64,000 nucleotides of DNA from Geothrix sp. PMB-07 (GTDB lineage Bacteria > Acidobacteriota > Holophagae > Holophagales > Holophagaceae). Each line of letters starts with the position of its first letter. Position 1 is the stretch's first letter. This document shows positions 26,851-33,835 of the stretch, piece by piece. A model generated the notes under the pieces. The model was given only the letters and a program-made list of their open reading frames with translations. It had not been told where the DNA came from and did no database searches. The stretch covers positions 1,426,992-1,490,991 of the forward strand of contig NZ_CP132333.1 in assembly GCF_030758935.1 (NCBI RefSeq), written 5' to 3'. Both the position numbers and the translations under genes were made by a program.

Positions 26851-27695
26851 GGCGCTTTAAGCAGCCGGATGCCGTCGGCGTCGATGCTGATGCGGCGGGC
26901 CTTGTAGAGGGCGCCGAGGGTCTGCTTGAACACCTTCTTGCTGATGCCGAACAGCGTGTAGATCTGCTCGGGGGCGCTCTTGTCGGTCACGGGCAGGAAG
27001 CCCCCGCGCCGCTTCAAGGTGTCGAGCAGGGCCTGGGCCACGGCATCCACTTTGGCGTAACCCGGCGCGCTCAGCGAGAGGCTCAGCTTGCGGTCGGCGC
27101 GCGGCGCCTTCACCCAGCCGTCCCGAGTCTCGCCGCGGCTCACCTTGCCAAACAGGTCGCTGTCGTGAACCATGCCCCAGTAGCGATGGTTGACGACCAC
27201 GCGTACGCCAATATCCGTGCGGTCCCCGATCACCAGGCTGACCTGGTCGCCCTCCTTGAATTCGTCAGCCTCGTCCACCAGGAAATCGCTCAGGCGGGTG
27301 GAGGCGGCCAGGTGGCCCGCTTCATCCGAGAAGAGGAAGACCAGCACTTTTTGGCCAGGCTTCACCAGGCGCCGCACCTCGTGCTTCACCTCTTTCCAGG
27401 GCATGAACAGGGGCTTCGGCAGGCCCCAATCCAGGTAGGCCCCAGCGGGATTCACGGACACCACTTTCAAGAAGCACACCTCACCACCCAGGGCCATGGG
27501 CGGGCGGCGATAGGCCACCAGACGGCCCTCGTCCTCCCGGTAGGCAAAGACCCGCAGGACCTGGCCTGGTTCCAGGGTCGGGGGCACTTGTTCGAGAGGC
27601 AGCAGGATCGGCCCCTCGGGACTGCCATCCAGCCAAGCGCCTCCCGACTCCAGGCGGAGGACCTTCAAGTCGTTCAGGGTGCCAAGGGTGGTCAT
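26847..27695 (-). CDS. CvfB-family S1-like RNA-binding protein
   Basis: A 282-residue protein of the CvfB/YitL family: tandem S1-like beta-barrels (about 1-210; LLPLEQVPPTLEPGQVLRVFAYRED, AYLDWGLPKPLFMPWKE, WGMVHDSDLFGK) and a C-terminal winged helix (about 215-282; FLPVTDKSAPEQIYTLFGISKKVFKQTLGALYK region). CvfB of Gram-positive bacteria binds RNA and affects virulence genes; the role here is unknown. It lies upstream of the metallopeptidase gene and overlaps it by four bases. Confidence 0.88.
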   Translation of the reverse strand: MTTLGTLNDLKVLRLESGGAWLDGSPEGPILLPLEQVPPTLEPGQVLRVFAYREDEGRLVAYRRPPMALGGEVCFLKVVSVNPAGAYLDWGLPKPLFMPWKEVKHEVRRLVKPGQKVLVFLFSDEAGHLAASTRLSDFLVDEADEFKEGDQVSLVIGDRTDIGVRVVVNHRYWGMVHDSDLFGKVSRGETRDGWVKAPRADRKLSLSLSAPGYAKVDAVAQALLDTLKRRGGFLPVTDKSAPEQIYTLFGISKKVFKQTLGALYKARRISIDADGIRLLKAP

Positions 27696-27713
27696 CCGAT
27701 CATCCGACGCAGC

Positions 27714-28313
27714 TTAGAGGGGCCAGATGGAGACGAGCACCAGGGGCGTGGTGCCGAAGGAGGCGCGCACGCCCAGCTTCGCACCGGGTGCTTCGGTGGC
27801 GGCGGGGCTATTTCCGAGACGGAGGCAGTCCCGGGGCTCGAGCTCCACCGCGAGGGGATCCACCCGGACGGGGCCCCAGGGCGCGAAGAGCAGGGTGGTT
27901 GGGGCCACGGTGATGGTGGTGGCCTCGGTGCCCAGGTTGAGCCACGCCATGGTGACCTTCACCCGGCTGGGATCGCTGATGACCCCCAAATCCACACAGG
28001 GCCCCTGGATGAGCGTGGCGTTCACGGGCACATCCCCGGCAAAGGCCACCACCTGGCCGGGGTGTTTGAGCCGCTGACGGCCCTGGCCATCGATGTCGAG
28101 GATGAGCCCCGATCCCTCCAGCAGGGTCAGCAGGCGCGCGCGGCCCGGGAAGTGCGAGAAGGGCCCCGAGGCTTCCACCCGCGCCGAGCTCACCCGCCAC
28201 AGGAACGGATCCGACAGGCTTGCTCCCGCCGGTTCGATGGCGAGCTCGGTGGTGCTGCCACCCCCATCCTTCCAGGGCATGACGCGGTAGTCGGAGGGGC
28301 GGAGATGCAGCAT
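27714..28313 (-). CDS. HutD/Ves-family protein
   Basis: A 199-residue bicupin of the HutD/Ves family. The N-terminal signature is MPWKDGGGSTTELAIEP, followed by FLWRVSSARVEASGPFSHFPG and RLLTLLEGSGLIL. The family is linked to histidine utilisation in some bacteria but the biochemical role is not established, and no hut gene is nearby. It lies 18 bases upstream of the CvfB-like gene on the same strand, so one transcript is possible. Divergent from the next gene. Confidence 0.88.
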   Translation of the reverse strand: MLHLRPSDYRVMPWKDGGGSTTELAIEPAGASLSDPFLWRVSSARVEASGPFSHFPGRARLLTLLEGSGLILDIDGQGRQRLKHPGQVVAFAGDVPVNATLIQGPCVDLGVISDPSRVKVTMAWLNLGTEATTITVAPTTLLFAPWGPVRVDPLAVELEPRDCLRLGNSPAATEAPGAKLGVRASFGTTPLVLVSIWPL

Positions 28314-28375
28314 GAAGACAGCTTCTCATGGCGGGAGAAGTGCGGGCGCTCCCGCGGTGCTGCTAGCATCCCCGC

Positions 28376-29167
28376 ATGGTTCTCGGCGGGGGCGGGCATC
28401 GGAGGTTGGCCGGGGCGCTGGCGGTGCTCCTGCTGGGCACCGCCTGTTCCAGGACGCCCCGCCGCCTGCCGGAGCGTCCCCGTGCCGCACCCGCTTCCAG
28501 CCGGGCCCTCCCGCGCCTGGGCTATACGCTGCAGGCGGGAGCCTTCGCCAAAGTGGAGAACGCCGCCCGGTTTTCGGAGTCGCTGCAGGCGCAGGGGCTT
28601 GAGGCTGCCTACTACGCTTCGGGCGATGGCCTCTACCGGGTGCGCTTCGGCGATTTCGCCACCAAGGAGAAGGCTCGAGCCCGGGGCGAAGCCCTGAAGG
28701 CCGCCGGTGTCATCGAAGCCTACTGGGTCGTGGCTCCGGATGGTTCCGCTCCGGCAGCTCCCGGGCCGGTTCATCTGCGCCCGACGGATGAGCGGGGCCT
28801 TCGGGCCGGCCTGGTGGATTCGGCCAGGGGCTATCTGGGGGTGCCCTACCTGTTTGGGGGCACGACGGAGCGGGGCTTCGACTGCAGCGGTCTGACAGGG
28901 GCTGTGTACCAGCTGAATGGGTTGAGATTGCCCCGTTCCTCCCAGGCTCAGTACGAGGCGGGAAATGCGGTGAGTCTCGAGGAGGCCCAGCCGGGGGACC
29001 TCCTGTTCTTCGCCACAGGGGGCGGGGGCCGGGTGAGTCATGTGGGACTGTACCTGGGGCAGGGGGCTTTCATCCACGCCCCCCGTTCGGGCCAGAGCAT
29101 CCGGCAGGACAATCTCGGGGATCGCTACTACCGCAAGGCTTTGGTGGGTGTCCGGACCTACCTATAG
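28376..29167 (+). CDS. SPOR - NlpC/P60 cell-wall endopeptidase lipoprotein
   Basis: A 263-residue envelope protein. A lipobox-like LLLGTAC near residue 22 suggests an outer-membrane lipoprotein. A SPOR domain (about 42-118; LGYTLQAGAFAKVENA, YRVRFGDFATKEKARA) should bind denuded peptidoglycan at the division site, and the NlpC/P60 domain (about 140-263) carries catalytic Cys170 (FDCSGLTGAVYQ), His in VSHVGLYLG and a further His in FIHAPRSG. The domain pairing suggests a septal gamma-D-Glu-diamino acid endopeptidase. Monocistronic. Confidence 0.88.
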   Translation: MVLGGGGHRRLAGALAVLLLGTACSRTPRRLPERPRAAPASSRALPRLGYTLQAGAFAKVENAARFSESLQAQGLEAAYYASGDGLYRVRFGDFATKEKARARGEALKAAGVIEAYWVVAPDGSAPAAPGPVHLRPTDERGLRAGLVDSARGYLGVPYLFGGTTERGFDCSGLTGAVYQLNGLRLPRSSQAQYEAGNAVSLEEAQPGDLLFFATGGGGRVSHVGLYLGQGAFIHAPRSGQSIRQDNLGDRYYRKALVGVRTYL

Positions 29168-29205
29168 GGGGCGATCTGGATTATTTTTGGCCGATCATCG
29201 ATTTT

Positions 29206-29236
29206 TTGAAAATTGCTGGCAGAAAAGTCCTACACT
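29206..29236 (+). promoter_or_regulatory. Candidate cold-shock gene promoter
   Basis: TTGAAA (29206-29211) and TACACT (29231-29236) with a long 19-base spacer. A start here would give an mRNA leader of about 90 bases before the cold-shock gene. Spacer length makes this uncertain. Confidence 0.3.
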
Positions 29237-29335
29237 GGCAGTTGCCCGTCAGTTGCACGGGTATCTAAAAGCGTTGCTGCCTCGCCTGGAAGGGACATCG
29301 CATTCACATCCAGGACGAAGAAAGCAGGAAAAATC

Positions 29336-29539
29336 ATGGCTCAAGGCACCGTCAAGTGGTTCAACGCCGAAAAGGGTTTCGGATTCATCACCCCCGACGA
29401 GGGTGGTGCGGACCTGTTCGTGCATCACTCCGCGATCGAAACCACGGGTTTCCGCACCCTGGATGAGAATCAGCGCGTCAGCTTCAATGTGGGACAGGGC
29501 CAGAAGGGCCCCCAGGCGACCAACGTCACCAAGATCTGA
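29336..29539 (+). CDS. cspA: Cold-shock protein (CspA family)
   Basis: A 67-residue single OB-fold RNA chaperone. RNP1 GFGFITPD and RNP2 LFVHHSAI are present with [11 protein letters not shown] at the N-terminus. ATG 29336 follows an AGGA site; the frame extends upstream without homology. An AT-rich, gene-free leader of about 170 bases precedes it, the pattern seen for temperature-regulated csp genes. Two strong hairpins follow. Confidence 0.96.
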   Translation: MAQGTVKWFNAEKGFGFITPDEGGADLFVHHSAIETTGFRTLDENQRVSFNVGQGQKGPQATNVTKI

Positions 29540-29550
29540 ATCTGATTTCT

Positions 29551-29584
29551 CCCGGGGGTCCCGCGCTGCGCGCACACCCCCGGG
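29551..29584 (+). other. GC-rich hairpin after the cold-shock gene
   Basis: A nine-base perfect stem CCCGGGGGT (29551-29559) with ACCCCCGGG (29576-29584), 16-base loop, no T tract. It precedes the true terminator by 6 bases and could protect the mRNA 3' end. Confidence 0.6.
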
Positions 29585-29590
29585 ACCCCC

Positions 29591-29624
29591 AGCAAAAGCC
29601 CGGCATAGCCGGGCTTTTGCTTTG
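29591..29624 (+). terminator. Intrinsic terminator of the cold-shock gene
   Basis: A perfect 14-bp stem (29591-29604 with 29608-29621), three-base loop, ending in CTTTTGCTTTG. Confidence 0.88.
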
Positions 29625-29670
29625 TCTCCTGTGCGGAGAGATCGGGAAGCCCGCGGTCCGCCCGCGCTTT

Positions 29671-29686
29671 TGGCATCCCTTTGGCG
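29671..29686 (+). promoter_or_regulatory. Candidate sigma-54 promoter upstream of flgF
   Basis: TGGCATCCCTTTGGCG matches the -24/-12 consensus TGGCAC-N5-TTGCW with GG and GC correctly spaced; mismatches are at the sixth, thirteenth and last positions. It ends 42 bases before the flgF start. Flagellar rod genes are often sigma-54-dependent. Confidence 0.45.
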
Positions 29687-29728
29687 GTAGTCCTCTGTCC
29701 CGGCCGCTGGCTGGGCGAGAGGTGCCCA

Positions 29729-30472
29729 ATGGATCCTGGATACTATGTCTCCGCTGGCAGCTTGAAGGCTCGGGCCTTCCAGCTGGATGTGGTGGCGAAC
29801 AACCTGGCGAACGCGGCCACGGTGGGCTACAAGCCCGATCAGCCCTTCTTCGCCGTGTTCAACAAGGCCGCGGGCAGCGGCCGGAAGTTGCCCTTGAGCG
29901 GGTATCTGAACGATGGCGTGGTCTTCGCCGAAACCGGTGTGATCACGGAGCAGGGCAACCTGCGGGCCACGGGCCGACCCCTGGACGTGGCGATTGAAGG
30001 CAACGCCTTCCTGAGCCTCAGCACGCCCAATGGCGTCCGGGTTACTCGGGATGGTCGTTTGCAGATGGGAACCGACGGTCAGCTCCAGGCCATGGATGGC
30101 AACCCGGTTCTGGGCAAAAATGGCCAACCCATCAAGGTGGACCCCAAGAACGGCAGCGTGTCGATCTCTACCGATGGCACTGTCCAGCAGAACGGCCAGG
30201 CCCTGGGCCAGCTGGATCTGAAGGCCTACGAAAAGCCGGGCGCGCTGAAGCGCACGGGGGCATTGCGCTTTGACCCCACGGGCGCTGCGGAGGCGCCGGT
30301 GAAGGGCACCGTCACCCAGGGGCATCTGGAGCAGAGCGCCGTGGATACGGCCTCGACCATGGTGGAGATGATCCGGCTCAACCGGCTCTACGAAATGAGC
30401 CTGAAGGTGGCTTCGACCCTCAGCAATGACCTGGATTCCCGCTCCATCAACGACATTGCCATCGCCCGGTAG
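29729..30472 (+). CDS. flgF: Flagellar basal-body rod protein FlgF
   Basis: Proximal rod component of the flagellum, exported by the flagellar type III system. The 247-residue protein starts with YYVSAGSLKARAFQLDVVANNLANAATVGYK, the rod-protein N-terminal helix with the ANNLANA motif, and ends with the matching coiled-coil STMVEMIRLNRLYEMSLKV. The central GRPLDVAIEGNAFL is the FlgE/F/G middle region. ATG 29729 starts after GAGAGG. First gene of flgF-flgG-flgA. Confidence 0.93.
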   Translation: MDPGYYVSAGSLKARAFQLDVVANNLANAATVGYKPDQPFFAVFNKAAGSGRKLPLSGYLNDGVVFAETGVITEQGNLRATGRPLDVAIEGNAFLSLSTPNGVRVTRDGRLQMGTDGQLQAMDGNPVLGKNGQPIKVDPKNGSVSISTDGTVQQNGQALGQLDLKAYEKPGALKRTGALRFDPTGAAEAPVKGTVTQGHLEQSAVDTASTMVEMIRLNRLYEMSLKVASTLSNDLDSRSINDIAIAR

Positions 30473-30528
30473 GTTCCAGTTTCCGGCTTTCAGTCTTCAG
30501 TCGTCAGAGACATGATCAGGAGGTTTTT

Positions 30529-31317
30529 ATGATGCGTGCGATGTGGTCGGCGGCAGCTGGCATGAATGTCCAGCAGTTCAACATGGACACCATCTCCAAC
30601 AACCTGGCGAACGTGAACACCACGGGCTTCAAGAAGGCCCGGGCCGAGTTCCAGGATCTGCTCTACCAGACCGTGAATCTGGCGGGCACCAGCTCAAGCA
30701 ACACCAGCACCATTCCCGCCGGCATCCAGCTGGGCCACGGCGCCAAGCTGCAGAGCCTCATGCGGCAGTACAGCACCGGCAACATGCGCCAGACCACCAA
30801 CCGCTTCGACATGGCCATCGAGGGCGACGGCTTCTTCCGGGTGACCCAGCCCGATGGCACCCTGGCCTACACCCGCGATGGCAGCTTCACCACGGATCAG
30901 AACGGTGCCCTGGTGAATGCCGCGGGTTACCTGCTGGATCCTCAGATCACCATTCCCCAGGACGCGCAGAGCGTGACCATCGCCCCGGACGGCACCGTGA
31001 GCGTCACCCAGACCGGCCAGACCCAGCCTCAGCAGGTGGGCCAGATCACCATTTCCCACTTCATCAATCCTTCGGGCCTGAACCAGCTGGGACGCAACCT
31101 GATGCAGCCCACCCTGGCCAGCGGCGATGCCATCGACGCCACCCCGGGCACGGACGGCGTGGGCACCATCAACCAGGGCTTCCTGGAGGTTTCCAACGTG
31201 GATGTGGCCGAGGAGATGGTGAACATGATCATCGGGCAGCGGGCCTACGAGGCGAACTCGAAGACCATCCAGACGGTCGACAACATGCTCAGCCTCGTGA
31301 ACAACCTGAAGCGGTAA
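30529..31317 (+). CDS. flgG: Flagellar distal rod protein FlgG
   Basis: Distal rod subunit, 262 residues (usual 260-262). N-terminal AMWSAAAGMNVQQFNMDTISNNLANVNTTGFKKARAEFQDLLYQ and C-terminal QGFLEVSNVDVAEEMVNMIIGQRAYEANSKTIQT are almost consensus. A strong AGGAGG (30518-30523) precedes ATG 30529. It lies 56 bases after flgF and 4 bases before flgA. Confidence 0.97.
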   Translation: MMRAMWSAAAGMNVQQFNMDTISNNLANVNTTGFKKARAEFQDLLYQTVNLAGTSSSNTSTIPAGIQLGHGAKLQSLMRQYSTGNMRQTTNRFDMAIEGDGFFRVTQPDGTLAYTRDGSFTTDQNGALVNAAGYLLDPQITIPQDAQSVTIAPDGTVSVTQTGQTQPQQVGQITISHFINPSGLNQLGRNLMQPTLASGDAIDATPGTDGVGTINQGFLEVSNVDVAEEMVNMIIGQRAYEANSKTIQTVDNMLSLVNNLKR

Positions 31318-31321
31318 TCCC

Positions 31322-31999
31322 ATGCGCGCTGCTGCCCTGTTCCTCTGCACCATGGCCCTTTTCGGCCAGGCTCCGGTGTCTCCGGCGGAACGCCTGGCCG
31401 AAACAGCTCTGGCCTTCGCCCAGGCCGAGGCTGCGAAGTTGGGTGGCGAGCATAGCTTCAAGGTGGCCCAGCCACCCCGGGTGCCCATGGTGCAGCCCGG
31501 AGAACTGGTGTTTGAAGCCACCCATATCAGCAAGCGCGAGCCCTTGGGCCGGTTCTTCGTGGTGGTGGCCTACAAGGTGAACGGCGAACGGGTGGGCGTC
31601 ACCCGGGTGGATCTGGAAGGCAAGTGGGTGGGCACGGTGTTGCGCGCCAAGGGCGACCTGACCCGGCAGACTGAGCTCACAGCGGAACAAGTCGAACCCA
31701 GTCCCTTCGAGGGGGTTCCCCCGGAGGGCGCCCTGACTGAAGTGCCCGAGGGGCAGCGCCTCATGAGATCCGTCGTGTCGGGCAAGATCCTGACCCGGGC
31801 CGACCTGGAAGCGATTCCGCTGATCCAGTCCGGGGACAAGGTCCGCCTGACAGCCACCCACGAGGCCCTGACGGTCACGGTGGAAACCACGGCCCGCAGC
31901 CGGGCGGGGTTGAATGACCGGGTGCGTCTGGAGGCCCCGGGGGCCCGTCGGCAGGTGACGGGCATCGTCACGGGCCCGGGCGAGGCGCGGCTCCAGTAG
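31322..31999 (+). CDS. flgA: Flagellar P-ring assembly chaperone FlgA
   Basis: Periplasmic chaperone for P-ring formation. A 225-residue precursor with a signal peptide (ending near FGQAP), then a middle domain and a C-terminal SAF domain (GQRLMRSVVSGKILTRADLEAIPLIQSGDKVRL, then the NDRVRLEAPGARRQVTGIVTG end). The divergent N-terminal half is normal for FlgA. The usual next genes flgH and flgI do not follow. Confidence 0.88.
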   Translation: MRAAALFLCTMALFGQAPVSPAERLAETALAFAQAEAAKLGGEHSFKVAQPPRVPMVQPGELVFEATHISKREPLGRFFVVVAYKVNGERVGVTRVDLEGKWVGTVLRAKGDLTRQTELTAEQVEPSPFEGVPPEGALTEVPEGQRLMRSVVSGKILTRADLEAIPLIQSGDKVRLTATHEALTVTVETTARSRAGLNDRVRLEAPGARRQVTGIVTGPGEARLQ

Positions 32000-32074
32000 A
32001 CGCGAATCACAGGATCTTTGCTTGGCCGGAGTGGCATTCGACCCTATTCTGGACCCTTGCGCTAGGAGGAGCCC

Positions 32075-32413
32075 ATGGCTCACGAACACGGTCCGGATTG
32101 CAACCACGATCACGACGATTCCTTCGAAATCGAAGTCGTTGAGCTCGAAGACGAGAATGGCGAAAAGGAAGAGTTCGCGATCCTGGAAGAGCTCGAATTC
32201 GAGGGCCGCAACTTCGCCATCCTGGCGCCGCTCGCCGAGCTGCAGGCCCAGGAGGAAGGCACTGCGGATCCCGAGGCTGGTCTGAGCCTGGAGATCTTCG
32301 AGGTGAAGGACGACATGTTCACGCCCCTCGAGGATGAAGAACTGGCCGAGCGCCTCATGAAGCACCTCGACGAGCAGGAAGCCAAGCTGAAGGCCGAGGA
32401 AGAGAAGGACTGA
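32075..32413 (+). CDS. DUF1292 family acidic protein
   Basis: A 112-residue, very acidic cytoplasmic protein. After a His/Asp-rich start (HEHGPDCNHDHDD, a possible metal site) comes the DUF1292 core: VVELEDENGEKEEFAILEELEFEGRNFAIL and LEIFEVKDDMFTPLEDEELAERL. The family is common in Firmicutes and of unknown function. AGGAGG lies 9-14 bases before ATG 32075. Followed by a strong terminator; single-gene transcript likely. Confidence 0.85.
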   Translation: MAHEHGPDCNHDHDDSFEIEVVELEDENGEKEEFAILEELEFEGRNFAILAPLAELQAQEEGTADPEAGLSLEIFEVKDDMFTPLEDEELAERLMKHLDEQEAKLKAEEEKD

Positions 32414-32434
32414 CAAGCCCTCCTCATGGTTGTT

Positions 32435-32467
32435 CCGGGCCCCCGGTCCTTCGGGGGCCCGGTTCTG
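32435..32467 (+). terminator. Intrinsic terminator after the DUF1292 gene
   Basis: A perfect 11-bp GC-rich stem (32435-32445 with 32452-32462), six-base loop, then TTCTGT. The T tract is short. Confidence 0.75.
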
Positions 32468-32641
32468 TACCCTGGCTGGCCAGGGCCTGTTTCAAAGTGG
32501 GGCGCCTCCGTCCCCAACAGAAAGGGCCCCCCATTCGCGCCAGCATGCCGTTGATCCCAGGGATGAGTGCCGAGGCCCGCTGGCGCGGCCGGATGGCCCT
32601 TACCTGCCGCGGGCCGTGGCTTTTTCTGCTTTGATGGAGCC

Positions 32642-33802
32642 ATGCCATCCCCATTCACGTGTCTTCTGGCCCTCGCCTCTTTGGCTTCTTCCAGTGTGTG
32701 CGCGGGCCCCAAACCCGAACTCAAGGCGAAATCGTTCCTCCTGTTCGCGGGCACCTACACCCAGAAGGAGAGCAAGGGCATTTACGCCTGGCGGTTCAAT
32801 GCCGCCACGGGCGAGGTCGAGGCCCTTGGCCTCGCGGCGGAAACCGTGAACCCCTCTTTCCTGGTGCTGCATCCCAACGGGAAAACTCTCTACGCCGTGA
32901 ACGAGGTGGATTCCTTTCAGGGCCAGAGGAGCGGCGCCGTGAGCGCCTTCAGCGTGGACCGGGCCACCGGCCGTTTGGCCCTTCTGAACCAAGTGGCAAG
33001 CGGAGGGGCCGATCCCTGTCACCTGGCCCTGGATCGAAGCGGGCGGCACCTCTTCGTGGCCAATTACACGGGCGGCAGTGTGGCCGTGCTGCCCCTCGAG
33101 ATGGACGGCCGTCTGAAGGAAGCCTCCGACCTCGTGCAGCACGTGGGCACGGTGGTGGATCCCAAGCGCCAAGGCGCGCCGCACGCCCATGCCGTCACCT
33201 TGTCACCGGATGAACGCTTCGCCTTCGTGACCGACCTGGGGCTGGATCGCATCTTCAGCTACCGATTCGATGCCACCAAAGGAACCTTGAGCCCGAATGA
33301 AGTGCCCTTCGCCCGCGTGGCGCCGGGAGCGGGGCCGCGACACTTCACGTTTCATCCTGCGGGGCGTTTGGCCTATGCCATCAATGAACTCCAGTCCTCC
33401 GTGACGGCCTTTGCCTTTGATCCGAAGTTGGGCGCCCTGCTGGAACTCCAAACCACCTCTACGCTGCCCGCCGAGGCCAAAGGTGAGAATGACTGCGCAG
33501 AAATCCTGATCCATCCCAATGGGAAATTCCTGTACGGATCCAACCGCGGCCATGACAGCCTGGCAGTCTTCGGGATCGGCCCAGGCGGGCTTATTTCACC
33601 CCTGGAGTACGTGCCCACCGGAGGCCGTACGCCGAGGCACTTCGCGATGGATCCCACCGGGGCCTACTTGTTTGCCGAGAATCAGGCGTCCAATAACGTC
33701 GTCCTGTTCCGGGTCGACGCCAAGACCGGACGCGTCACCCCCACCGGGAAAACTTTCTCCGTGGGGGCTCCCGTGTGCCTGACATTCATGAGCCTGGACT
33801 GA
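32642..33802 (+). CDS. Exported lactonase-family beta-propeller protein (6-phosphogluconolactonase-like)
   Basis: A 386-residue protein with a signal peptide (about 1-21) and a seven-bladed lactonase propeller: FLLFAGTYTQKESKGIYAWRF, NPSFLVLHPNGKTLYAVNE, PCHLALDRSGRHLFVANYTGGS, GAPHAHAVTLSPDERFAFVTDLGLDRI, GAGPRHFTFHPAGRLAYAINEL, ENDCAEILIHPNGKFLYGSNRG, RTPRHFAMDPTGAYLFAENQ. Its cytoplasmic relative Pgl hydrolyses 6-phosphogluconolactone; the signal peptide makes a periplasmic or secreted lactonase more likely, so the name Pgl is avoided. Single gene. Confidence 0.88.
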   Translation: MPSPFTCLLALASLASSSVCAGPKPELKAKSFLLFAGTYTQKESKGIYAWRFNAATGEVEALGLAAETVNPSFLVLHPNGKTLYAVNEVDSFQGQRSGAVSAFSVDRATGRLALLNQVASGGADPCHLALDRSGRHLFVANYTGGSVAVLPLEMDGRLKEASDLVQHVGTVVDPKRQGAPHAHAVTLSPDERFAFVTDLGLDRIFSYRFDATKGTLSPNEVPFARVAPGAGPRHFTFHPAGRLAYAINELQSSVTAFAFDPKLGALLELQTTSTLPAEAKGENDCAEILIHPNGKFLYGSNRGHDSLAVFGIGPGGLISPLEYVPTGGRTPRHFAMDPTGAYLFAENQASNNVVLFRVDAKTGRVTPTGKTFSVGAPVCLTFMSLD

Positions 33803-33835
33803 GACCGCGACGCGGCAGTGTCGTAACCTGGATGC

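Noticed and set aside
26793-28697. Plus-strand frame of 634 codons across three minus-strand genes
   Set aside because: Covers CvfB-like and HutD genes in antisense; only a bias artefact.
29206-29336. A riboswitch in the cold-shock leader
   Set aside because: No recognisable aptamer core; the AT-rich leader is adequately explained as a cold-shock leader.
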